Shown here: positions 1 to 6,811 of the stretch, piece by piece | Layout: every line of letters begins with the position of its first letter | Position numbering within the stretch: position 1 is the stretch's first letter | From: Thermoproteota archaeon | GTDB taxonomy: Archaea > Thermoproteota > EX4484-205 > JAAOZP01 | Assembly (NCBI GenBank): GCA_026414125.1 | Contig: JAOAJQ010000062.1 | Coordinates: forward strand, 1-7,266 | Direction of reading: 5' to 3' | Length of the DNA stretch: 7,266 nucleotides | Notes under the pieces: generated by a model | Databases searched by the model: none | What the model saw: the letters and a program-made list of their open reading frames with translations, nothing else | What the model was told of the DNA's origin: nothing | Position numbers and translations under genes: made by a program

Positions 1-52
1 GATAAGGAGGATGAGAAGCATACCGCCCATAGCTGAGCAGAGCCTCGTCTAG
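1..52 (+). CDS. C-terminal end of an unidentified upstream gene (partial)
   Basis: An open frame enters from the left edge (first full codon at 2-4) and ends at TAG 50-52, giving sixteen residues that end in IAEQSLV. The stop codon lies inside the ribosome-binding site of the next gene (AGGAGGTGA, 51-59), a layout typical of tightly packed archaeal operons, so this frame is preferred over the other open one, which stops at 34-36. The stub is too short to assign a family. That it belongs to the same operon as the Hsp20 gene is inferred from spacing only. Confidence 0.45.
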   Translation, partial: IRRMRSIPPIAEQSLV

Positions 53-59
53 GAGGTGA
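52..59 (+). promoter_or_regulatory. Ribosome-binding site that sets the Hsp20 start
   Basis: GGAGGTGA at 52-59 is a near-complete match to the archaeal anti-Shine-Dalgarno sequence. It sits 5 nt before ATG 65. The in-frame GTG at 56 lies within this motif and so is a poor start candidate. Confidence 0.8.
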
Positions 60-64
60 GAGAG

Positions 65-457
65 ATGGAGGATTTTGAAAGAATTTTCGAGGAGATGCAG
101 GGAATTTTCGAGGAGAACCTTAGGAGAAGGAGGGCTAGGCGCATTGGGTGTGTGGAACCATTGTACAACATTGTCGAAAGCGAGAACGAGATAAGGATCA
201 GCGTAGACCTGCCTGGGGTTGAGAAGGATGATATTAAGCTGACGCTCTACGAGGATTCTCTTGTCGTCGAAGGGCTATGCAGAAAGGAGACCCCCTCGGC
301 GAAAAGACTTTTCAAGGAAACCCCCTTGTATTACAGCGTTAGAATACCTCTTCCGACGAAGGTTGAGGAAGAGCCTGCTAAAGCAAGATACTACAACGGC
401 ATTCTCGAAGTAATTTTGACGAAGAGGAAGCGCGGGAGAAGAATACCGGTTGAATAA
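65..457 (+). CDS. Small heat-shock protein, Hsp20/alpha-crystallin family
   Basis: A 130-residue cytoplasmic ATP-independent chaperone that would hold unfolding proteins in oligomeric assemblies. The N-terminal arm (about residues 1-30) is short, charged and ends in an Arg-rich stretch. The alpha-crystallin domain follows from about residue 32, beginning EPLYNIVESE, with the family pattern SVDLPGV (strands 2-3), a central YSVRIPLP strand, and the diagnostic A-x-x-x-x-G-x-L element seen as AKARYYNGILEV. The tail has IPV close to the end, matching the I-x-I/V motif that docks onto neighbouring dimers. ATG 65 is chosen over GTG 56 because of the ribosome-binding site at 52-59. The nre gene begins 3 nt after the stop, so the two are probably co-transcribed. 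The family is clear; the substrates cannot be read from sequence. Confidence 0.93.
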   Translation: MEDFERIFEEMQGIFEENLRRRRARRIGCVEPLYNIVESENEIRISVDLPGVEKDDIKLTLYEDSLVVEGLCRKETPSAKRLFKETPLYYSVRIPLPTKVEEEPAKARYYNGILEVILTKRKRGRRIPVE

Positions 458-460
458 GAC

Positions 461-1750
461 ATGCAGTCCTCACTCCCCTGGGCTTCCTCCGGTGGAGTAG
501 AGGTCCACGCGCCCAGCGGAAGCCAGTGCATCTACTGTCTAGGGTCAAGAGCACTCTGTGGAAAAAAACAGTGCCCCATACTGCTCCGCTACAGCAAGCT
601 TCAACCCGTGGTTAGCCTTAAGCTTGAAGACAGGAGGGTGATGGAGGGTGCTTCTCCGCCTGGAGTATTCGTAGGGAGAATAGGCTACCCGAAGGTTGGC
701 GTGGGACCCTTGGTGCCACCTTTCTTCGGGGACACGAGTATCCTTGACCAGCCTGAATCCTGGTGGAGCATAGACTTGGATAGGCTTATAGAGTACAGGT
801 CGAGCCTCGTGAGGGGAATCTTCAGGGTGGAGGTTAACAACCCTTGGGAAGCAGGGAGGCTTTTCGAGCTCACACAAGAGATGGCAATGGCAAGCCAGCC
901 TACAGAAGCATCCTTAGAGTTCTCTAAGCCGGTTAAGGCCAGAGTGATTCTTGACGAGGATGCTCAACCCTTCGGCCCATATGGGCTCGTCGAGAGGATT
1001 GAGGCTGGAAGCATAAAGGTTAACCGTGTGATAGAGAAGGCCTATTACGATAAGGATCTTAAGGCTTCCGAAGCAGTATACTACGCCTATTCCGCGGGCG
1101 TCCCGGTTTCATCAATCCAGAAGGCCTTAAGCGCAGCCGTTTTCGGAGTAAGTAAACGCAGGCGGCTTGTGCCCACCAGGTGGAGCATAACGGCTGTGGA
1201 CAGCATTCTGGCGGAGAAGCTCATGGAGAAAATCAGAGAATATCCTGAGGCTGGCGAACATATGGTTTACGAGTCTCAACATATAGACAATAAGTTCATA
1301 GTGGTTATAACCCCAGGAAAATGGGCTTACGAGTTTATAGAGATGTTTCACCCAGGCTCAGTCTGGAACATCAATGGTGGAGAGGATGTTGCAATAGGCT
1401 CAGACTACGAGGATACTGAAGGACGGACGACCTATGCGAGGATAGGCGGCTGCTATTACGCCGCCAGGCTCGCGGTCGCCGAGCATCTCAACAGGATTAG
1501 AAGGCAGGGAGCCGTGCTAGTGTTAAGGGAAGCCGGCCCAGGATATTTACTGCCAGCTGGAGTCTGGCTTGTAAGAGAAAACGTTAGAAAGGCCCTGGCG
1601 GGTAAGCCCGTGTGTTTTGGAACGCTTGAAGCGGCATTAACGTATGCTGCTAAAAGGCTTAGAACACCTTTGGGAAGGGTTTTGAGTGAAAGCAGGCTTC
1701 TGAAGAACATTAGGGAAAAGAGGAGAATCACAGAATACTTAAAAGAATAA
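461..1750 (+). CDS. nre: Nre-family archaeal DNA repair protein
   Basis: A 429-residue protein of the archaeal Nre family (NreA/NreB). Members have been linked to DNA damage repair and often bind the PCNA clamp through a C-terminal PIP peptide. Visible features are an N-terminal Cys cluster at residues 23, 26, 33 and 38 (C-x2-C-x6-C-x4-C followed by P), which probably binds zinc; a Gly/Pro-rich conserved block at about 63-83 (SPPGVFVGRIGYPKVGVGP); the GGCYYAARLAVAEHL block; and the later GVWLVRE segment. The C-terminus ends RRITEYLKE, which resembles a PIP box but lacks the usual Gln and the double aromatic. The start is ATG 461, 3 nt after the Hsp20 stop. No good ribosome-binding site is seen at the proper distance, so translation may be coupled to the upstream gene. 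cysS follows after 18 nt. The family call is firm; NreA versus NreB, and the biochemical activity, are not settled. Confidence 0.87.
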   Translation: MQSSLPWASSGGVEVHAPSGSQCIYCLGSRALCGKKQCPILLRYSKLQPVVSLKLEDRRVMEGASPPGVFVGRIGYPKVGVGPLVPPFFGDTSILDQPESWWSIDLDRLIEYRSSLVRGIFRVEVNNPWEAGRLFELTQEMAMASQPTEASLEFSKPVKARVILDEDAQPFGPYGLVERIEAGSIKVNRVIEKAYYDKDLKASEAVYYAYSAGVPVSSIQKALSAAVFGVSKRRRLVPTRWSITAVDSILAEKLMEKIREYPEAGEHMVYESQHIDNKFIVVITPGKWAYEFIEMFHPGSVWNINGGEDVAIGSDYEDTEGRTTYARIGGCYYAARLAVAEHLNRIRRQGAVLVLREAGPGYLLPAGVWLVRENVRKALAGKPVCFGTLEAALTYAAKRLRTPLGRVLSESRLLKNIREKRRITEYLKE

Positions 1751-1768
1751 TTATGGGGATTGAGAGTA

Positions 1769-3166
1769 ATGAGCGTGAACAGCCCTGGGAAAAATCTTAG
1801 GGAAGTCTTCATTTACAACACTTTGACGAAGAAAGTTGAGAAACTGGTTCCAACGCAGCCCGGGGAGGTCAGAATGTACGTATGCGGCCCCACCGTCTAC
1901 GATGTAGCCCATTTGGGCCACGCCCGGTCAGAAATAATCTATGATTCGTTTAGAAGGTTTCTGGAGTACTTGGGATATAGGGTTATCTTCGTAAGGAATA
2001 TTACTGATGTTGACGACAAGATAATAAACAGGGCCATTGAGGAGGGAAGGCCTGCGAGCGAGGTTGCACTCCAATACATGGTTGAATATTTCTTCGATAC
2101 TCTTAGGCTTGGGATAAAGCCTCCCACGCTCAACCCGAGGGTGACTGACCATATCCCTGACATAATAAGGTTTGTGAAAAAGCTGGTGGAGAAAGGTTAT
2201 GCTTACGAGTCATTTGGCGACGTGTATTTCTCTGTAAGGAAGTATCAAGGCTACGGAGAGCTCTCGAGCCAATCATTGGATAATATCCTTGCAGGCGCCA
2301 GGATTGAGCCAGGAGGGAACAAGAGGGATCCGCTTGACTTCGCGCTTTGGAAGGCATCCAAGCTGGGAGAGGCTTCTTGGGAGAGCCCCTGGGGAATGGG
2401 TAGGCCAGGATGGCACATCGAGTGTAGCGTAATGGCTATGAAGTATCTAGGCGAGACTCTCGACATACACGCAGGCGGAACTGAGCTAGTATTTCCTCAC
2501 CATGAGAACGAGAGGGCACAATCCGAAGCGTTAACAGGAAAAAGGTTCGTACAGATATGGATGCACCACGGGCTTTTAAACGTTGGAGGCGAAAAAATGT
2601 CGAAGAGCCTCAAAAACTATGTGACAGTCAGAGAGGTTTTAAGCAGGTTTGATTCAGATACTCTCAGGTTCTACATTCTTTCAACGCACTACCGGAGCCC
2701 GTTAGAGTACAGCGAACAGTCCCTTGAGGCTGCCAAGAAAGGGCTTGACAAGGTTAGGAAGATCCTGGTTAGGCTGGGCGAGGGCGAGGAGGGGGAGAGT
2801 ACGGAGGCCGACGAGCTTGAAACCGAGGTTTTAAACCATTTATGCGACGATTTCAACACGCCTCGTGCTATTGCAACGCTCATGGATGCTGCCAACAGGA
2901 TTCTGGAGGATTTAAGCAGGAACACGGTTTCAAAAATCCTTCTACACAGGTTTTCCAAGCTTTGGAGGATGCTTGGATTCTTCCAAGAAGGTTTTGAAAG
3001 AGCCACAGAGAGGGAGAGAATACTTGTAGAAATACTGGTTAAGCTAAGGGAGGAGGCTAGGGCTTCTGGAAACTATGGGCTTGCCGACAGGATTCGAGAG
3101 GAGCTTAGAAAGATTGGAATACTCCTTGAAGACTCTAAGGAGGGCACGATAACCTATATACTTTAG
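1769..3166 (+). CDS. cysS: Cysteinyl-tRNA synthetase (CysRS)
   Basis: A 465-residue class Ia aminoacyl-tRNA synthetase that charges tRNA-Cys with cysteine using ATP. The Rossmann catalytic core carries the HIGH-type motif HLGH (residues 48-51) and a perfect KMSKS (276-280). The four zinc ligands that select cysteine are all present: Cys39 in YVCGPT, Cys219 in HIECSV, and His244 and Glu248 in PHHENE. The C-terminal third is the helical anticodon-binding region of the DALR type, with the typical ADRIREEL segment near the end. Length is normal for the family. ATG 1769 is preferred over TTG 1760, because a GGGGA motif (1755-1759) lies about 9 nt before the ATG but directly abuts the TTG. It is the last gene of the hsp20-nre-cysS cluster and is followed by a T-rich tract. 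A direct CysRS implies the cell need not rely on the SepRS/SepCysS route. Confidence 0.97.
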   Translation: MSVNSPGKNLREVFIYNTLTKKVEKLVPTQPGEVRMYVCGPTVYDVAHLGHARSEIIYDSFRRFLEYLGYRVIFVRNITDVDDKIINRAIEEGRPASEVALQYMVEYFFDTLRLGIKPPTLNPRVTDHIPDIIRFVKKLVEKGYAYESFGDVYFSVRKYQGYGELSSQSLDNILAGARIEPGGNKRDPLDFALWKASKLGEASWESPWGMGRPGWHIECSVMAMKYLGETLDIHAGGTELVFPHHENERAQSEALTGKRFVQIWMHHGLLNVGGEKMSKSLKNYVTVREVLSRFDSDTLRFYILSTHYRSPLEYSEQSLEAAKKGLDKVRKILVRLGEGEEGESTEADELETEVLNHLCDDFNTPRAIATLMDAANRILEDLSRNTVSKILLHRFSKLWRMLGFFQEGFERATERERILVEILVKLREEARASGNYGLADRIREELRKIGILLEDSKEGTITYIL

Positions 3167-3170
3167 CATT

Positions 3171-3182
3171 ATTCCTCTTTTT
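3171..3182 (+). terminator. Probable oligo-T terminator after cysS
   Basis: A pyrimidine-rich tract ending in five Ts (3178-3182) begins 4 nt after the cysS stop. Archaeal RNA polymerase commonly terminates at such U-rich runs without a hairpin. A small perfect hairpin (CCTCC 3191-3195, GGAGG 3201-3205) lies just downstream rather than upstream, so it is not a bacterial-style terminator stem. Confidence 0.45.
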
Positions 3183-3207
3183 AACAGAAGCCTCCTAGAT
3201 GGAGGAA

Positions 3208-3217
3208 AGCTTAAAAT
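3208..3217 (+). promoter_or_regulatory. TATA-like promoter inside the cysS/TIM-barrel spacer
   Basis: The A/T-rich element CTTAAAAT (3210-3217) is preceded by a purine-rich stretch (GGAGGAAAG, 3201-3209) that could act as a BRE. An archaeal start site would be expected about 26 nt downstream, near 3239-3240, which is exactly where the 5' arm of a predicted hairpin begins. It closely resembles the box in front of the DUF438 gene (CTTAAAAG). Promoter activity is inferred. Confidence 0.4.
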
Positions 3218-3229
3218 AAGAGTGGCTAG

Positions 3230-3312
3230 TAGGTTTCTTCGTCTCGAAAACATGGCAGGCGGAATGTATACGGATAATCTGCTTTCGGAGACGAGTAGCA
3301 CAAGCAGACCTG
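3230..3312 (+). ncRNA. Candidate structured RNA in the cysS/TIM-barrel spacer
   Basis: The spacer can fold into one long hairpin. TCGTCTC (3239-3245) pairs perfectly with GAGACGA (3288-3294). The helix continues with GAAA (3246-3249) against TTTC (3283-3286), leaving a single bulged G at 3287. Above a 5-nt bulge, GCAG (3255-3258) pairs with CTGC (3279-3282). Below, 3230-3236 can pair with 3306-3312 using two G-U pairs. A TATA-like box stands about 26 nt upstream of the main stem. It could be an independent small RNA or a leader element of the TIM-barrel gene about 90 nt further on. It matches no RNA family I recognise: a C/D box is absent, and an ACA at 3300-3302 is not at the normal position for an H/ACA guide. 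A 38-codon frame (3252-3368) overlaps it but has no coding support. Confidence 0.35.
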
Positions 3313-3363
3313 TAGAAAAGTGTTTCAGCAAAAACTACAGTTCAAAGTCATGGGGAGAAGAAT

Positions 3364-3370
3364 GTTAAAC
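3364..3370 (+). promoter_or_regulatory. Possible TATA box for the TIM-barrel gene
   Basis: GTTAAAC is centred about 26 nt before 3393. Transcription starting there would give a 13-nt leader that contains the GGGAG ribosome-binding site (3396-3400) in front of TTG 3406. The match to a TATA box is modest. Confidence 0.3.
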
Positions 3371-3395
3371 AATCGTGTTGAGACTTGTTAGGTGT

Positions 3396-3400
3396 GGGAG
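3396..3400 (+). promoter_or_regulatory. Ribosome-binding site that sets the TIM-barrel start
   Basis: GGGAG lies 5 nt before TTG 3406. The longer in-frame start at TTG 3385 has no comparable motif upstream. The TTG 3406 start also places the first beta strand (NICINTSS) at the very N-terminus, as is usual for this fold. Confidence 0.55.
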
Positions 3401-3405
3401 ACCAA

Positions 3406-4161
3406 TTGAACATTTGCATTAATACATCAAGTATTAGCCACTTGGCATCCAGGGAGGGAATAGGTTTTGAACAGGCCCTGGCTAAATGCTTTGAGAAAGG
3501 CATTAGAAACCTAGAGCTCGATGAGCCGAATTCTGGAGGCAGGGAGCAGGTTCTACAGTTCTTCAACGAGATAAGGAACAATGGTGGTAATGTTGCAGTC
3601 CTAAACCTTAAGCTAAACCTGCTTGGCGGAGATGTTAAGAGCAATGAGAAGTATTTGAATGATGTTAAAAACTGGATAAAGTTCTGTGGGGAAAATGGCT
3701 GCAGAGTGCTAAGGTTAAGGGCCATGCCCGTTAATGGGGAAACATACTGTGAAAAAGATTTTAAACTCCTCTATAGGAACCTTCTTAATATTCTTTCCTC
3801 AGCCGAGAAGAACAATGTTGAGATCAGCATAAGCACGGATAAGGCTGCTTTCTCTAACATGGACAGACTGGCAGCCATGATTGAAGACATCGGGTCGGAG
3901 ACAATAGGATTGACACTTGACTCGGAAAGCTTTAGCAGGCTTGATGAAAAGATGCTTGAGAAACTTGTCCCGTTGGTGAACCATGTAACGGTAAGCGAAT
4001 CCTGTTTGAAAAACATTGAAAAAAACATTATGGAGAAAGTGATTAAAATACTGAGGACAAAGGCTTATGACGGATATGTTTCACTCCAGTTTAAAGAGTT
4101 GTGTAGCATGGAGGAGTTAAGCAGTTACGTGGACACGATTAGAAAGATGATTAGCACCTAG
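3406..4161 (+). CDS. Divergent xylose-isomerase-like TIM-barrel protein
   Basis: A soluble 251-residue protein (TTG start at 3406) that looks like the sugar phosphate isomerase/epimerase, AP-endonuclease-2-type TIM barrel. Alternating strand/helix units are visible: NICINTSS (strand 1), GIRNLELDE (strand 2), NVAVLNLKL (strand 3), GCRVLRLRA (strand 4), VEISISTD (strand 5), ETIGLTLDSES (strand 6), VNHVTVSES (strand 7) and GYVSLQFKE (strand 8). Active members bind metal through Glu/Asp/His residues at strand ends. Here the strand-5 Glu position is Ser/Thr (143-144), the usual D-x-x-H is D172-S-E-S175, the H-x-H is H193-V-T195, and the strand-8 Glu is Gln228. Catalysis of the normal type is therefore doubtful. 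Seven Cys are present, and the gene looks richer in A/T than its neighbours. Its stop overlaps the valS stop. The fold call is moderate; the function is unknown, and other TIM-barrel families cannot be excluded. Confidence 0.6.
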   Translation: MNICINTSSISHLASREGIGFEQALAKCFEKGIRNLELDEPNSGGREQVLQFFNEIRNNGGNVAVLNLKLNLLGGDVKSNEKYLNDVKNWIKFCGENGCRVLRLRAMPVNGETYCEKDFKLLYRNLLNILSSAEKNNVEISISTDKAAFSNMDRLAAMIEDIGSETIGLTLDSESFSRLDEKMLEKLVPLVNHVTVSESCLKNIEKNIMEKVIKILRTKAYDGYVSLQFKELCSMEELSSYVDTIRKMIST

Positions 4162-6563
4162 AGTTTTTCGAAGAAAACCCCGTCAACCTTCTCAAAACCT
4201 TCACCCGGAAGCTTGAACGATATCTTAACCCTGTGCATCCTTGCTAAATCCTGCTCCAGAGGCTTTAGCCTCTCTGAGACATAAACCTTGTAGCTGATTT
4301 CTTCGTTCAGAGAGACGCCTAGCTTTTTCTTGAACTTCCAGATAGCTGAATTGACATTCATGAAGAGCATCGCGATTTCGCTTTCAACAGGCTCCACATC
4401 CTCCAGCACTGGGAAAGACTGGTAGATGATGGACTCTCCATATATGTTTCTGAACAAGAAGTCTGTTATGAACGGTATGATGGGTGAGAGGCCTATTAAA
4501 CAGGTTCTCAGAACCCTGTGAAGAGTATACCAGGCCGACTCAGCCTCCTCCCTAGTTCCCTGCAGATAGGCTCTAGGCTTAACAGCCTCCAAGTAATGGT
4601 CTGCGAAAAAGTTCCACACGTAGTTCCTTAAGAGGTTCGAGGGACCGTAAAAGTCAAGGGAATCATAGTCCTTCTTGGCCTCTTCAAAAACCCTTTTAAG
4701 CTCGCTTAACGCAAGCCAGTCTAGAAAGCATAGCTTTCTAGGCTTCCTATCTACGTATTCAAAAGAAGATATGAAACGTCCTATGTTCCACAGCTTAGTC
4801 AGAAAGAGCCTAGCTCCCTTAAGCCTTTCCTCTGAGAAACGGTAGTTCGAGCCAAGCTTAGCCTCTGAGGCAGCCCAAAACCGGAAAGCATCCGCCCCAT
4901 ACTTCTTAAGATACTCGTCGGGAAAAACCAAGTTCCCCTTAGACTTGTGCATTGCCTCACCCTTTTCATCCAGCCCAAGTCCGCTGATCCTCACCTCCTT
5001 GAATGGGGGTGTGCCCAGAAGCTGGATAGTTCTGAGAATAGAGTAGTAAAGCCAAGTCCTTATTATCTCGTAGCCCTGAGGCCTCAGGGAACATATCCAA
5101 GATCTTTTGAAAAGATCCTCATCCCTCCTGTAGCCCGTCACGAAGAGTTGGGAAATGCTTGAATCCATCCAGGTGTCTAGAACCCTGCTATCCCCCTTGA
5201 AGTCAGTTCCACCACACTTGTCACATCTAGAATCCTCGCCTGGAGAATCCCTCCATGGCCGGTAGTATTTCCCAGGCTTAGGAGCATAAGGCTCGCCGCA
5301 CTTGCTACAATACCATAAAGGAACTTCAGTAGCATAGTATCTCCTTCGAGAAATAGGCCAGTCCCCCTTTACGCTGTTTATCCAGTCGACAAGTATCTGC
5401 CTCATAGACTCAGGGTGAAAAACCATTCTGCTAGAGGCTTCCCTAACCTTGTCGATGAACTCCTCCTGTTTAAGATAAAGCTCGCTCATCTCAACGAACT
5501 CTAAGCGTGTACGGCACCTCCAGCAGACAGGTACTCTTTGCAAAATCTCTTCAGCTTTAACGAGTAAGCCTCTGTCTGAAAGCTCCTCCACGATCCTTCT
5601 TCTTGCCTCCTCAACACTTAATCCCTTAAGAAAACCGGCTTCCTCCGTTAGATTAGCATTCTCATCTATCACCCTAGTCGGCCTTAAGCCAAGCTCCCTG
5701 AACAGCCTTATGTCGGAAGTATCTCCGTAGCTGCATATCATCACTAGTCCCGTGCCGAAATCCGGCTTAGCATAGCTGTTTGCAAAAACCCTAACCTCCT
5801 TACCGTAGATCGGGACTATTAGCGTTCTTCCTTCAAGCCTAGCGTACCGCTCATCCGCCGGGTTGAATATCACAGCATCACAGCCAGCCAAGAGCTCCGG
5901 CCTAGTTGTGGCTATTTGAACATTTTCACCTGTCTCCTTAACCTTAAAGAGAATATAGAAAAGTCTAGACATGGTTTCAACGTACTCCACCTCAGCATCC
6001 GCGATAGCTGTACCGCATCTTGGACACCAATTCGTAGGCCTCTCAGACTCATATATTAAGCCGCGTCTCCAAAGCTCTATGAAGGTTTCCTGCGTCAGGC
6101 TCCTATACTCTGGAGAGTCGGTTCTGTACATGTTTTCAAAGTCGCAGCTGAGCCCAAGCCTCCTAGCCTGGTTTATAACTTCAGCTTCAACCCTGTCTAG
6201 AGCCTGCTTACAAAGATCGATGAAGTACTCTCTGTCAACATCCTTCACCCTGATGTTGAACTGTCTCTCAACTATTACTTCAACAGGTAGACCATTCCTA
6301 TCCCAGCCAATCGGGAAATGCACGTGGTAGCCTAGGAGCCGTTTATACCTGGCGACCATGTCTATACCAGCGTAGTGAGCAGCACTGCCCACGTGCCACT
6401 TGCCTGAGATATAGGGCGGGGGAGTGTCTATCGTGTATATCTCTCCTGGTTTATCCGGGTCGAACCTGTAAAGACCCTCCTTCTCCCAGAGCTTTAAGAG
6501 CTCCTCCTCAAGCTCCGGAGACCATCTTTTCTCCCTTATCTTAGGCTCTGTTTTTATGCTCAT
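4158..6563 (-). CDS. valS: Valyl-tRNA synthetase (ValRS), archaeal type
   Basis: An 801-residue class Ia synthetase that charges tRNA-Val and edits mischarged threonine. The HIGH motif appears as HVGS (57-60) in PPPYISGKWHVGS, followed by GWDRNGLPVE (86-95), the archaeal-type form. The KMSKS motif is the variant AMHKS (537-541), which keeps the catalytic Lys540 and continues KGN. The CP1 editing domain spans roughly 195-345, with TTRPELL (219-225) and GTGLVM plus conserved acidic residues (270-284). Cys pairs that probably bind zinc are at 180/183, 347/350, 419/422 and 447/450. DWPISRRRYYATEVPLW and LDTWMDSS are also conserved. The C-terminal anticodon-binding domain is present, and the protein ends without the long coiled coil of bacterial ValRS. 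TRPELL and the GTGLVMICSYGD pattern favour Val over Ile. The gene has its own promoter (6591-6598), is divergent from the DUF438 gene and convergent with the TIM-barrel gene. Confidence 0.95.
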   Translation of the reverse strand: MSIKTEPKIREKRWSPELEEELLKLWEKEGLYRFDPDKPGEIYTIDTPPPYISGKWHVGSAAHYAGIDMVARYKRLLGYHVHFPIGWDRNGLPVEVIVERQFNIRVKDVDREYFIDLCKQALDRVEAEVINQARRLGLSCDFENMYRTDSPEYRSLTQETFIELWRRGLIYESERPTNWCPRCGTAIADAEVEYVETMSRLFYILFKVKETGENVQIATTRPELLAGCDAVIFNPADERYARLEGRTLIVPIYGKEVRVFANSYAKPDFGTGLVMICSYGDTSDIRLFRELGLRPTRVIDENANLTEEAGFLKGLSVEEARRRIVEELSDRGLLVKAEEILQRVPVCWRCRTRLEFVEMSELYLKQEEFIDKVREASSRMVFHPESMRQILVDWINSVKGDWPISRRRYYATEVPLWYCSKCGEPYAPKPGKYYRPWRDSPGEDSRCDKCGGTDFKGDSRVLDTWMDSSISQLFVTGYRRDEDLFKRSWICSLRPQGYEIIRTWLYYSILRTIQLLGTPPFKEVRISGLGLDEKGEAMHKSKGNLVFPDEYLKKYGADAFRFWAASEAKLGSNYRFSEERLKGARLFLTKLWNIGRFISSFEYVDRKPRKLCFLDWLALSELKRVFEEAKKDYDSLDFYGPSNLLRNYVWNFFADHYLEAVKPRAYLQGTREEAESAWYTLHRVLRTCLIGLSPIIPFITDFLFRNIYGESIIYQSFPVLEDVEPVESEIAMLFMNVNSAIWKFKKKLGVSLNEEISYKVYVSERLKPLEQDLARMHRVKISFKLPGEGFEKVDGVFFEKL

Positions 6564-6585
6564 TTATCAGGCCTAGGAAATATTT

Positions 6586-6715
6586 TCAGCGTTTAAATGT
6601 TTTTATGCCTGTGGGGCTGACGCCTCAGCGTCAATTTTAGACAAGCTGTTTAACACACTATCCGGAGTTTAAGAGTAACTGATTTAATCAATAGAATCCC
6701 ACAGAATGACGCTGA
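6586..6715. repeat. TCAGCGT repeat set between valS and the DUF438 gene
   Basis: TCAGCGT occurs at 6586-6592 and 6625-6631 on the plus strand and, inverted, as ACGCTGA at 6709-6715. The second and third copies extend to a 9-bp exact inverted pair (TCAGCGTCA 6625-6633, TGACGCTGA 6707-6715). The first copy touches the valS TATA box. The second copy also sits in a local hairpin, TGACGC (6618-6623) with GCGTCA (6628-6633). They could be operator sites; this is inference. Confidence 0.4.
6591..6598 (-). promoter_or_regulatory. TATA box of valS
   Basis: Read on the minus strand, the element is ATTTAAAC preceded by the A-rich stretch ATAAAAAC, which is BRE-like. A start site about 26 nt downstream falls near 6569, only a few nt before the valS ATG at 6563-6561, so the mRNA would be almost leaderless. 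No ribosome-binding site precedes the ATG, which agrees with this. Confidence 0.55.
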
Positions 6716-6811
6716 AACGTTAAAGACTAGATTAGATAAAATAACAGTTTACAACCTATCTTGAGCCTTTAATCATGTTGAGCATTGCAAGTTTATGCCT
6801 AAGCGATAGTG
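6634..6811. other. Non-coding A/T-rich spacer upstream of valS
   Basis: Together with the flanking repeats this belongs to the 387-nt gap 6564-6950. No open frame with family resemblance is present. It contains a short palindrome, TGATT-T-AATCA (6680-6690). A 37-codon frame (6775-6888) opens here but has no ribosome-binding site and resembles nothing I know. Confidence 0.5.

Noticed and set aside
1456..1812. A 118-codon minus-strand frame over the nre/cysS junction
   Set aside because: Antisense to conserved Nre blocks such as GGCYYAARLA; hydrophobic, Leu/Ser-rich composition typical of a reverse-strand shadow.
3191..3205. CCTCC-TAGAT-GGAGG hairpin as an intrinsic terminator of cysS
   Set aside because: No T run follows it; the T run lies before it. 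It is a short stem that may be incidental or part of the upstream element of the next promoter.
3239..3302. An H/ACA guide RNA, because an ACA follows the hairpin
   Set aside because: The ACA at 3300-3302 is several nt away from the stem base, and no symmetric pseudouridylation pocket is visible.
3252..3368. A 38-codon plus-strand frame starting ATG in the cysS/TIM-barrel spacer
   Set aside because: No ribosome-binding site, a low-complexity Ser-rich translation, no family resemblance, and most of it lies in the predicted hairpin.
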